A stretch of DNA of 64,000 nucleotides, taken from the NCBI RefSeq assembly GCF_900239345.1, contig NZ_OESZ01000045.1, forward strand, positions 1-64,000, in the 5' to 3' direction. Under the pieces are notes generated by a model that was given only the letters and a program-made list of their open reading frames with translations, ran no database searches and was not told the DNA's origin. The position numbers and the translations under genes are program-made. Positions 8,125 to 16,123 of this stretch are shown one piece after another (position 1 is the stretch's first letter; the number at the start of each line of letters is the position of its first letter). Source of the stretch: Tenacibaculum dicentrarchi. GTDB taxonomy: Bacteria > Bacteroidota > Bacteroidia > Flavobacteriales > Flavobacteriaceae.

Positions 8125-9087
8125 TTACTCCGTTTCAATACTTTTATAAGCTTTAATAATTTTTTTAATCAATCGATGACGCACTACATCTTTATCATCA
8201 AGATATATTTGGGCAATACCATTAATCTCTTTTAAAGCTAACAAAGCTTCTTTTAAACCTGAAACCTGTTTACGTGGTAAATCTATTTGCCCAGGGTCAC
8301 CAGTAATAATGAACTTTGCATTTTTCCCCATTCTTGTTAAAAACATTTTCATCTGATTATGGGTTGTATTCTGCGCTTCATCTAAAATAACAAAAGCGTT
8401 GTCTAGCGTTCTTCCACGCATAAATGCCAACGGAGCAATTTGAATGATGCCTTTTTCAATATGTGATTCTAATTTTTCATGAGGAATCATATCACGCAAA
8501 GCGTCATATAAAGGCTGCATGTACGGATCTAATTTTTCTTTTAAATCGCCAGGTAAAAACCCTAAGTTTTCACCTGATTCTACCGCAGGACGTGTTAATA
8601 TTATTTTACGGACTTCTTTTTCTTTCAATGCTTTTACAGCCAAAGCCACCGCAGTATATGTTTTACCTGTTCCTGCAGGACCTACAGCAAAAAGCATATC
8701 ATTTTTACTCATTAAATCAACCATTTTACGTTGATTTGATGTTTGTGCTTTTATTAAATTTCCATTAACGCCATGCACTAAAACACCTTCTATTTTAGCC
8801 GATTTTCTAAATTCCTCTTCTTTTCCTGTGGCTGTTAAAATACGTTCAATACTATTTTCATCTAATTTATTGTACTTATTAAAATACTTAATTAGCATGC
8901 CTAAACGTTTTTCTAACTCATCTAAAATTTCTGATTCGCCATATAATTTTAATTTATTTCCTCTAGATACAATTTTAACTTTTGGAAAATACTTTTTTAG
9001 CGTTCTAATAGTACTATCTTGCGTTCCAAAAAATTCATTTGGATCAATTTCTGTTATTTCAAAGATACGTTCATTCAAAAGATACAT
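8125..9087 (-). CDS. phoH: PhoH family ATPase/RNA helicase-like protein
   Basis: PhoH (YbeZ-type) is a cytosolic P-loop ATPase linked to RNA metabolism and ribosome maturation. The 320-aa length is standard. Residues 1-75 form a KH-like region, the Walker A motif is GPAGTGKTYTA (about 138-148), Walker B is FVILDEAQN, and ITGDPGQIDLP follows. It is divergent from the SAM hydroxide adenosyltransferase gene. A terminator at 8052-8098 closes it as a single-gene unit. Confidence 0.95.
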   Translation of the reverse strand: MYLLNERIFEITEIDPNEFFGTQDSTIRTLKKYFPKVKIVSRGNKLKLYGESEILDELEKRLGMLIKYFNKYNKLDENSIERILTATGKEEEFRKSAKIEGVLVHGVNGNLIKAQTSNQRKMVDLMSKNDMLFAVGPAGTGKTYTAVALAVKALKEKEVRKIILTRPAVESGENLGFLPGDLKEKLDPYMQPLYDALRDMIPHEKLESHIEKGIIQIAPLAFMRGRTLDNAFVILDEAQNTTHNQMKMFLTRMGKNAKFIITGDPGQIDLPRKQVSGLKEALLALKEINGIAQIYLDDKDVVRHRLIKKIIKAYKSIETE

Positions 9088-9137
9088 GTTTTAATATTAT
9101 TCACTTTAAAAATAATGATTATTTTTATTGAATTATG

Positions 9138-9145
9138 TAATTTTG
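9138..9145 (+). promoter_or_regulatory. -7 promoter element for the SAM hydroxide adenosyltransferase gene
   Basis: TAATTTTG matches TAnnTTTG and lies 66 bases upstream of the ATG at 9212. TTG at the ideal upstream distance is missing. Confidence 0.4.
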
Positions 9146-9211
9146 CCATAAAATTTAGCAGACTATTTAAAGTTTGCCAATTAACAAATAATTAATACGC
9201 AGTTATATTTA

Positions 9212-10075
9212 ATGTCTCTAATCACTTTAACCACCGATTTTGGAATAAAAGACCACTTTGTAAGTGCCGTTAAAGGAGCTATTTACAGTGAATTACCTGA
9301 GGTGAAAATTGTTGATATCACTCATCATATTACCCCTTTTAACATTACAGAAACTGCTTATATTTTAAGAAATACTTATAAAAGTTTCCCTGATAAAACA
9401 ATACATATTGTTGGTGTAGATTCTGAATTAAGCAAAGAAAACAAACATATTGCTATTGAATTAGACAATCATTATTTTATTTGCCCTGACAACGGCATTA
9501 TTTCAATGATTACTTCAGATATAAAACCTACAAAAATTGTTGAAATAAACATTCACAATCATATTGAAACTAGTTTTCCTGTGCTCGATGTTTTTGTACA
9601 AGTAGCCTCACATATTGCACGTGGAGGTAGCTTAAATATTATTGGAAAAGAAATTGATGTATATAAAAATAGTGTTGAAATAAAAACAACCGTAAATAAG
9701 CAACAAACTATTATTAGTGGCGGAGTTATTTATACTGATAATTATGGGAATGTAATTACTAATATTGATAAAAAACTATTTAAATCCGTAGGAAAAGGAC
9801 GAAATTTTATTATTACCGCCAAGCGCTATACCTTTACTAAAATTTACAAACGTTATAACGAAATTGTAGATTATTCAATTCCAAAAGAAAAAAGAAATAA
9901 TGATGGCGAAAAATTAGCCATTTTTAATTCATCAGGATTTTTAGAAATTGCCATTTACAGAAGTAACTTAAATACTGTTGGAGGTGCTTCTACGCTATTA
10001 GGTTTAGGGTATAGAGACAGTATTACTGTTGAATTTGAAGCTATTCCTTCAGCTAAATTCACCTCCAAAAACTAA
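9212..10075 (+). CDS. SAM hydroxide adenosyltransferase (DUF62 family)
   Basis: Members of this family hydrolyse S-adenosylmethionine to adenosine and methionine using an activated water; they are related to fluorinases and chlorinases. The 287-aa protein starts with the characteristic ITLTTDFGIKDHFVSAVKG (residues 4-22; the Asp binds the ribose) and has the PDNGIISM and GGVIYTDNYGNVITNI motifs. The fluorinase-specific loop insertion is absent, so halogenation is not expected. It is followed by a GNAT gene and gldFG on the same strand. Confidence 0.88.
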   Translation: MSLITLTTDFGIKDHFVSAVKGAIYSELPEVKIVDITHHITPFNITETAYILRNTYKSFPDKTIHIVGVDSELSKENKHIAIELDNHYFICPDNGIISMITSDIKPTKIVEINIHNHIETSFPVLDVFVQVASHIARGGSLNIIGKEIDVYKNSVEIKTTVNKQQTIISGGVIYTDNYGNVITNIDKKLFKSVGKGRNFIITAKRYTFTKIYKRYNEIVDYSIPKEKRNNDGEKLAIFNSSGFLEIAIYRSNLNTVGGASTLLGLGYRDSITVEFEAIPSAKFTSKN

Positions 10076-10140
10076 AAAAATAGCTATTTAATAACAAATC
10101 TCTAAACTTAGAGTATTAATAAATCCATACGCTTACAATA

Positions 10141-10671
10141 ATGAATTACCCTACAGTTTTCCCAAAAATTTCTACAGAAAGATTAACATTACGCCAAGTA
10201 TCTTTTAACGATAAAAGAGCTATCTTTAAATTACACTCTAACAAAGTAGTTAACAAATTAATTACAAGAGAAATCCCTAAAAATTTAAATGATGCTGATG
10301 CTTTTATTCAAGCTTGTTTAGATAATTTTGAAACTCAAAACAGTATTTTTTGGGCAATTGAATTGCAAGAAACCACTAAAATTATTGGCTCAATTAATCT
10401 TTATGATATAAATTCGGAAGATAATTCAGCAAAAATAAGCTATGAATTAACACCTGATTATCAAAAAGAAGGTCTTATGAGCGAAACCATAAAAACTATT
10501 TTAGATTTTGCAAAATTAACTACCAAATTAAAAACTATTGACGCTATTACACATCAAAATAATTCTAATGCTATAACGTTATTAGAAAAAAATCAATTTA
10601 CTTTACAAGAAGCTAATCAAAATTTACCAGAAGACAATGCTGTTTTTCGTCTTGACATAAACCAAGAATAA
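10141..10671 (+). CDS. GNAT N-acetyltransferase (RimJ/RimL-like)
   Basis: The 176-aa protein is a single GNAT domain. It starts TERLTLRQVSFND, a common RimJ/RimL opening, and has a GSINLYDI strand and the acetyl-CoA-binding region QKEGLMSETIKTIL. The last G of the usual Q/RxxGxG/A loop is replaced (KEGLM), which is common in this subfamily. The substrate is unknown. Its stop codon overlaps the gldF start by one base (TAATG), so it is very likely translated together with gldF. Confidence 0.85.
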   Translation: MNYPTVFPKISTERLTLRQVSFNDKRAIFKLHSNKVVNKLITREIPKNLNDADAFIQACLDNFETQNSIFWAIELQETTKIIGSINLYDINSEDNSAKISYELTPDYQKEGLMSETIKTILDFAKLTTKLKTIDAITHQNNSNAITLLEKNQFTLQEANQNLPEDNAVFRLDINQE

Positions 10672-11390
10672 TGTATCCAATACTTAAAAAAGAAATTAAC
10701 TCATTTTTTTCATCTCCAATAGCCTATTTAGTTATTGGAGTGTTTTTACTCATAAATGGTTTGTTTTTATGGGTTTTCAAAGATGATTTCAACATTTTAA
10801 ATGCTGGTTTTTCAGATATCAGTTCGTTCTTTTATTTAACACCTTGGTTATTTTTATTTTTAATTCCTGCCATTACCATGAAAAGTTTTGCTGATGAATT
10901 TAACAGCGGAACTATTGAACTATTAAGAACAAAACCACTAACCGATTGGCACATTATTTTAGGTAAATTTTCGGCATCATTATTATTAGTTTGCATTGCT
11001 TTATTACCTACCTTAATTTACGTTTACACAGTTTATATACTTGGTAATCCTATTGGTAATTTAGACATCGGCATTACCATTGGTGCATATTTAGGGGTGC
11101 TTTTTTTAGCTGCAACTTATACCGCAATTGGTTTATTCACCTCTACACTTTCTAAAAATCAAATTGTCGCTTTTATTTTAAGCGTTTTTATCAGCTTTAT
11201 TTTATTCTACGGATTTGACTCTTTAAGTTCTTCTTTTGGAAATTCAGGATATACACTACAACAATTTGGAATGTACGAACATTTTAAAAGTATTAGCCGT
11301 GGCGTTGTAGATACCCGCGATATTATTTATTTTATCAGCCTTACTTTTTTCTTTTTATTGATGACCAAACAACAGTTAAAAAATGAATAA
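10671..11390 (+). CDS. gldF: gliding motility ABC transporter permease GldF
   Basis: GldF is the membrane subunit of the GldAFG ABC transporter needed for gliding in Flavobacterium johnsoniae. The 239-aa protein has six predicted membrane segments and the ABC-2 permease motif KSFADEFNSGTIELLRTKPLTD (about 74-95). It starts within the stop codon of the GNAT gene and overlaps gldG by 8 bases, a tight operon. The ATPase GldA is not encoded in the window, as expected because gldA is unlinked in related genomes. Confidence 0.93.
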   Translation: MYPILKKEINSFFSSPIAYLVIGVFLLINGLFLWVFKDDFNILNAGFSDISSFFYLTPWLFLFLIPAITMKSFADEFNSGTIELLRTKPLTDWHIILGKFSASLLLVCIALLPTLIYVYTVYILGNPIGNLDIGITIGAYLGVLFLAATYTAIGLFTSTLSKNQIVAFILSVFISFILFYGFDSLSSSFGNSGYTLQQFGMYEHFKSISRGVVDTRDIIYFISLTFFFLLMTKQQLKNE

Positions 11391-13026
11391 AAAGCTACAA
11401 TATAGCACCCTTGCTTTCTTCGGATTATTATTGATAAACTACCTTTCAAAATCCGTTTACAAACGCTTCGATTTAACACAAGATAACCGTTATACGATTT
11501 CTAAAACCAGTATTAATCTATTAGATAAATTAGAAAATACTATTTTTATTAACGTTTATTTAGAGGGCGATTTTCCTGCCGAATTTAAACGCTTACAAAC
11601 CGAAACACGTCAGTTTTTAGAAGAATTAAAAGCCCTAAATTCAAACGTTCAATTTCGATTTATCAACCCGAATAATATTCGTGAAAATCTAATAAAAAAA
11701 GGCATGATGCCAAGTCAATTAACTGTCGAAGAAGACGGGAAATTGTCGGAAGCTATTATTTTTCCTTGGGCAGAAATTAGCAGCGGAAAAAGAACTGAAT
11801 TGGTTTCTTTATTACCAAATACGGTGGCTAAAACACAAGAAAAACAGCTACAAAATGCCATTGAAAAACTAGAATATTCTTTTGCAAATGCGATAAACAA
11901 TATTACAACGAATCAAAAACAAAAAATCGCCGTAATTGCTGGTAATGGCGAATTAGAAGATATCGATTTGTATAGCTTATTGAGCGAAGTTGGCAAAAAA
12001 TATCGATTAGCAAAATTTACTTTAGACAGTGTGGCTAAAAATCCTCAGAAAACAATCCATGATTTAACCAACTATGATTTAGCAATTATTGCAAAACCTA
12101 CCCAAAAATTTACCGAAAAAGAAAAATTTACACTCGATCAGTTTATTAGCAACGGAGGTAAAACACTTTGGATGATTGATAATAATTATTCCGATACCGA
12201 TAGTTTATATAATACGGGGAAAATGCTCGCTTTCCCACGTGATTTAAACCTAACTGATTTATTATTTAGCTATCAAATCCGTATTAATAACTCATTAATT
12301 CAAGATTTATATTCAGCTAAAATACCGTTAGCAACAGGAAATACAGGAAATCAGGCACAGTTTAAACACTTAAATTGGTTTTATCATCCGCTGGTAAATC
12401 CAAACCCAAACCACCCGATTACCAGAAATATTGCTCCTGTTCGTTTTCGTTTTACCACACAAATAGATACCTTAAAAGGACACATTAAAAAAACACCGTT
12501 ATTTGTTACTTCTGTATTAACAAAAAAGATAGGCACGCCTAATTTTGTTGAATTACAAAGTATTGCTAAACAGCCAAAAGAAAAACAATACAATAGCGGA
12601 CCACAATTGTTAGCTGTTTTGTTAGAAGGTGATTTTAATTCGGCATATAAAAACAGAACAAAACCTTTTAATACGCCACTTTTTAAAGCAAAAAGTATTG
12701 CAAATAAAATGGTTGTTATTGCCGATGGTGATATTGCTAGAAATCAAATTTTAAAAGGAAAACCACACGATTTAGCCTTAGATAAATGGACTGGCGAACA
12801 CTTTGGAAACAAAGAGTTTTTAATAAATACCATTGATTACTTACTAGACGATACTGGTTTAATTAATTTGCGAAATAAATCGATTGCTATTCATTTATTA
12901 GACAAACAAAAAGCCTATACTCAAAAACGTTTTTGGCAATTTATAAATATCGGTGTTCCGTTAATTTTACTTGCCTTATTTGGGCTTGGATTTCGTTATT
13001 TTAGGAAGAGAAAATATGAAAATTAA
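11383..13026 (+). CDS. gldG: gliding motility ABC transporter component GldG
   Basis: GldG has a large extracytoplasmic domain anchored by one N-terminal (about residues 8-22) and one C-terminal (about 523-542) membrane helix. The RFDLTQDNRYTIS segment near residue 28 is typical of the GldG/DUF4350-like family and leads into an ABC-transporter-type binding domain. The length of 547 aa is normal. It is translationally coupled to gldF and is followed 27 bases later by dispersed-repeat copy 2. Confidence 0.93.
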   Translation: MNKKLQYSTLAFFGLLLINYLSKSVYKRFDLTQDNRYTISKTSINLLDKLENTIFINVYLEGDFPAEFKRLQTETRQFLEELKALNSNVQFRFINPNNIRENLIKKGMMPSQLTVEEDGKLSEAIIFPWAEISSGKRTELVSLLPNTVAKTQEKQLQNAIEKLEYSFANAINNITTNQKQKIAVIAGNGELEDIDLYSLLSEVGKKYRLAKFTLDSVAKNPQKTIHDLTNYDLAIIAKPTQKFTEKEKFTLDQFISNGGKTLWMIDNNYSDTDSLYNTGKMLAFPRDLNLTDLLFSYQIRINNSLIQDLYSAKIPLATGNTGNQAQFKHLNWFYHPLVNPNPNHPITRNIAPVRFRFTTQIDTLKGHIKKTPLFVTSVLTKKIGTPNFVELQSIAKQPKEKQYNSGPQLLAVLLEGDFNSAYKNRTKPFNTPLFKAKSIANKMVVIADGDIARNQILKGKPHDLALDKWTGEHFGNKEFLINTIDYLLDDTGLINLRNKSIAIHLLDKQKAYTQKRFWQFINIGVPLILLALFGLGFRYFRKRKYEN

Positions 13027-13053
13027 GCAATATCTTCAAAATATATACAAAAC

Positions 13054-13143
13054 CCTAGCCCCGATTGTAGCAATTGTTTGAGCTCCTTTTTTTGATTTTT
13101 CTTCAAAAAAAGAGCGAGTGCGAAAAGCGGGAAATAGCTTCTA
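13054..13143 (+). repeat. dispersed intergenic element, copy 2
   Basis: This is the second copy of the element at 947-1034. The framework (CCTAGCCCCGATTG, GAGCTC, GCGAGTGCG, AAAGCGGG, GCTTCTA) is conserved while the spacer bases differ. Its central hairpin is longer here: GCTC(C)TTTTTTTGA pairs with TCAAAAAAAGAGC. It sits between the convergent gldG and aquaporin genes, 12 bases past the aquaporin stop. Confidence 0.75.
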
Positions 13144-13155
13144 ATAAAAAAGAAA

Positions 13156-13797
13156 TTACTTGACTAATTTCCAAGAAAAAACAGCTAATATCGCACCTAA
13201 AATAGGAGCTAAAATATACAACCATAAATGCTCTAAATGCCCTGATATTAAAGCGGGAGCAATTGAACGTACTGGATTCATGGATGCTTTTGTCATCGGG
13301 CCTGCAAACATAGCTTCTAGTAAAACTACGCCTCCAATTGCGATTCCTGCCATTACCCCAACTTCCTTGCTTCCTGACGAAACATTGATAATGGTTAGCA
13401 TTAAAAAGAAGGTTAATAAAAGTTCTAAAATAAATGCACGCCACGGTACAATTGATGGAATTGTTGCACCAAAATATTCACTTTCAGGAAATAAAACACA
13501 GAGCATACAGCTTGCTAATATTGCTCCTATTAATTGAAAAACAATATACTTTGGAACTTCTTTCCACGGAAATTTTTTAGCAAAAGCGAAAGCAATAGTG
13601 ACCGCAGGATTAAAATGTGCGCCCGAAATTTCGCCAAAAGCATAAATCATCGCCATTACAATTAACCCCCAAGTTATGGCAATGCCCGTATGGGTTAAAT
13701 CTGTTCCACCGGTAATTTCATTTACCGTCATCGCTCCTGTTCCGCAAAAAATTAGGGCGAAAGTTCCTATTAATTCTGAAATATATTTTTTCTTCAT
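13156..13797 (-). CDS. aquaporin (MIP family channel)
   Basis: This 213-aa channel of the MIP family would pass water or small neutral solutes through the inner membrane. It has six membrane helices. The first half-helix carries HFNPAVT; the second carries MNPVRS, so the second NPA box is NPV. The start chosen (ATG at 13795-13797) gives MKKKYISELIGTF, the usual beginning; the upstream in-frame start at 13824 would put the promoter inside the gene. GATATTTG-CAAA lies right before the ATG, so the mRNA may lack a leader. It converges on gldG. Confidence 0.88.
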   Translation of the reverse strand: MKKKYISELIGTFALIFCGTGAMTVNEITGGTDLTHTGIAITWGLIVMAMIYAFGEISGAHFNPAVTIAFAFAKKFPWKEVPKYIVFQLIGAILASCMLCVLFPESEYFGATIPSIVPWRAFILELLLTFFLMLTIINVSSGSKEVGVMAGIAIGGVVLLEAMFAGPMTKASMNPVRSIAPALISGHLEHLWLYILAPILGAILAVFSWKLVK

Positions 13798-13801
13798 TTT
13801 G

Positions 13802-13809
13802 CAAATATC
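13802..13809 (-). promoter_or_regulatory. -7-like element directly before the aquaporin ATG
   Basis: GATATTTG on the minus strand differs from TAnnTTTG at one base. It is followed by CAAA and then ATG, an arrangement shared with the divergent flavoprotein gene. This places the transcription start at or next to the start codon. Confidence 0.4.
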
Positions 13810-13944
13810 AAATAAATATTTCATATTTATTTGATATTTATTTTACCTTTTTAACAACTAAATTTTCTCTTTTAAATATCCACTGATAAAAACCGACTTC
13901 CTTTGATTTTTTACATTTATAGGACTCTTTCAATAAACAAATAG

Positions 13945-13952
13945 TAATTTTG
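13945..13952 (+). promoter_or_regulatory. -7 element directly before the flavoprotein ATG
   Basis: TAATTTTG matches TAnnTTTG and is followed by CAAA and then the ATG at 13957. A leaderless transcript is likely. Confidence 0.5.
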
Positions 13953-13956
13953 CAAA

Positions 13957-15174
13957 ATGAAGAAATCAATAGCCATTATTGGCGGTGGCGCAGCTGCACT
14001 TTTTACTAGTGCATTTTTAGATACCAAAAAATTTGACGTTACTATTTATGAGCAAAAAAAATCGGTAGGGCGCAAATTTTTAGTGGCTGGTAATGGCGGT
14101 TTTAATCTTAGCCACGGCGAAGATATCCATAAAATGATAACCAGATATACGCCTGATTATTTCTTAAAAAATGCCTTATTAAATTTTTCAAATGATGATT
14201 TACAGGCTTGGTTATTAAAATTAAATATCCCGACTTTTAAAGGAAGTAGCAACCGAATTTACCCCGAAAAAGGCATCAAACCAATTAGTGTTTTATCAAA
14301 AATTAAACAATTTTCTTCGGATAAAGGCATTCGTTTTTTATGTGATTACAAGTGGAAAGGTTGGACTTCTGATAATAATTTGATTTTTACGCATCAAAAT
14401 AATACCGAAAATAAAAATACTATTATTTCTGCCGATTACACTATTTTTTCTATGGGTGGCGGAAGTTGGAAAATTACTGGTTCTGATGGTACTTGGTTGC
14501 CTATTTTTAAGGATAAAAGCATTAAAATACGTCCTTTTTTGCCTGCAAATTGTGCCTATAAAATTGCATGGAAACCTGATTTTATTTTAAAAAATGAAGG
14601 AAAACCTTTAAAAAACATTGCGCTTTCATGCTTCGAAAAAACCCAAAAAGGAGAGCTTGTAATTACAAAATTTGGCTTGGAAGGAAATGCTATTTATGCG
14701 TTAAGCCCAGAAATACAAACGCAACTTTCAGCCAATAATAAAGCAAGTATTTATTTAGATTTAAAACCGATGTTTAGTTCAGATGAAATCTTCAAAAAAA
14801 TAACAGCTTCGAATTATAGCATTACTGATATTCTTAAAAAAGTATTAAAATTAAGCCCTGTTCAAATTGATTTATTAAAGTCATTTTTAACGAAAGAGGA
14901 ATATCTTGATAAAAATATTTTAGCACAAAAAATAAAGTCCTTGCCGCTTATCATAGAAGATTCTGCGCCGTTAAATGAAGCGATTTCTACAACTGGCGGC
15001 ATTTCTTTAGAACAGGTTACTGAAAATTTTGAGCTTAAAAAGCTTAAAAACACGTTTTGCATCGGCGAAATGCTCGATTGGAATGCTCCAACGGGTGGTT
15101 ATTTATTGCAAGCTTGTTTTAGTATGGGTGTTTTTGTTGCTGATTATCTAAATGAAAAAAATAAATTCTCTTAA
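13957..15174 (+). CDS. HI0933-like flavoprotein (TIGR03862 family)
   Basis: This 405-aa protein is an NAD(P)/FAD-dependent oxidoreductase of the HI0933/BaiN-like group. The N-terminal FAD motif is IAIIGGGAAALF (residues 5-16), followed by VGRKFLVAGNGGFNLSH (37-53), and the C-terminal FAD contact is CIGEMLDWNAPTGGYLLQAC. These signatures fit the TIGR03862 subgroup. The substrate is unknown. It is divergent from the aquaporin gene and its end overlaps the convergent TIGR02757 gene by 4 bases. Confidence 0.85.
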   Translation: MKKSIAIIGGGAAALFTSAFLDTKKFDVTIYEQKKSVGRKFLVAGNGGFNLSHGEDIHKMITRYTPDYFLKNALLNFSNDDLQAWLLKLNIPTFKGSSNRIYPEKGIKPISVLSKIKQFSSDKGIRFLCDYKWKGWTSDNNLIFTHQNNTENKNTIISADYTIFSMGGGSWKITGSDGTWLPIFKDKSIKIRPFLPANCAYKIAWKPDFILKNEGKPLKNIALSCFEKTQKGELVITKFGLEGNAIYALSPEIQTQLSANNKASIYLDLKPMFSSDEIFKKITASNYSITDILKKVLKLSPVQIDLLKSFLTKEEYLDKNILAQKIKSLPLIIEDSAPLNEAISTTGGISLEQVTENFELKKLKNTFCIGEMLDWNAPTGGYLLQACFSMGVFVADYLNEKNKFS

Positions 15175-15935
15175 AACTTCTCAAAAACTCCCAAACCAAA
15201 TAAGGCAAAATCATATTTTACAGGATCTTGGCTGTCTAATTTTCTAAGTGATGTATCTAATTCTAATAATGCTTTGGCATCATTCTGTTTTCGGGTTAAA
15301 AGCCCTAATTTACGCCCAACATTCCCTGAATGAACATCTAAAGGACACGACAAAATGGCGGGTGATATGTTTTTCCAAAGACCAAAATCTACGCCTGTAT
15401 TGTCATTTCTAATCATCCACCTTAACCACATATTAATTCTTTTACAAGCCGATTTTTTATACGGATCAGATACGTGTTTTGTGGTTCTGCTTGGATGTTC
15501 TATTTCAAAGAATATCTTTTTCAATTCATGAATTGCAGGTTGTAAAGAATCTTGAGAAGCGTGTTTATTGAAAATATTTTCTAAGCCATTATGATGCGTA
15601 TAAATATGTTTTAACGCCTTTATAAAATGTGAAAAATCGATAGCATTAAAAGTTCTATGCACAAAACCATCTAAGTTTTCTAAATGATGCTCTTGATGAT
15701 TCATGACAAAATCGTAGGGCGAATTCCCTAGTAAATCCATCATTTTATTGGCATTTTTTAAGATGCTTTTCCTATTTCCCCAAGCAATTGTTGCTGCCAA
15801 AAAACCTGAAATTTCAATATCTTCTTTTACTGAAAATTTGTGAGGAATAGAAATTGGATCGGGGGCAATAAAATCAAAACTATTATATTGCTGTACTTTT
15901 GCGTCTAAAAATTCTTTTAATTCATTTGGATTCAA
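15171..15935 (-). CDS. TIGR02757 family protein
   Basis: The 254-aa protein belongs to TIGR02757 (DUF2400), a Bacteroidota-rich family of unknown function. Recognisable parts are ISGFLAATIAWGNRKSILKNA, VHRTFNAIDF, CKRINMWLRWMIRNDNTGVDFGLW and CPLDVHSGNVGRKLGLL. The helical pattern with WLRWM...VDFG and PLDVH resembles HhH-type DNA glycosylases, so a role in DNA repair is possible but not shown. Convergent with the flavoprotein gene; no operon partner. Confidence 0.85.
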   Translation of the reverse strand: MNPNELKEFLDAKVQQYNSFDFIAPDPISIPHKFSVKEDIEISGFLAATIAWGNRKSILKNANKMMDLLGNSPYDFVMNHQEHHLENLDGFVHRTFNAIDFSHFIKALKHIYTHHNGLENIFNKHASQDSLQPAIHELKKIFFEIEHPSRTTKHVSDPYKKSACKRINMWLRWMIRNDNTGVDFGLWKNISPAILSCPLDVHSGNVGRKLGLLTRKQNDAKALLELDTSLRKLDSQDPVKYDFALFGLGVFEKF

Positions 15936-16047
15936 AATGGCGGTTATTTTGTGTGATTATTTGGTAAAAGTAATAGATTTAAAAAACAGTAGCAATTTCA
16001 TTAAAACATAAACATTTTTTTTACAGCAATATTTTAAATTTTAAACT

Positions 16048-16076
16048 AAAAAAAACCCGCTAAAAGCAGGTTTTTT
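16048..16076 (-). terminator. terminator downstream of rimO
   Basis: AAAAAACC(C)GCT pairs with AGC(A)GGTTTTTT around an AAA loop. It is 48 bases past the rimO stop and T-rich on both sides. Confidence 0.75.
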
Positions 16077-16123
16077 ATAATTATAATCTCTTTAAAAAAC
16101 TTTTAAAATCTTTCAAAAAATAT

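Noticed and set aside
13103..13537. Two reading frames overlapping the aquaporin gene (one on each strand)
   Set aside because: They are out-of-frame or antisense shadows; the aquaporin frame has clear NPA-type motifs and six membrane helices.
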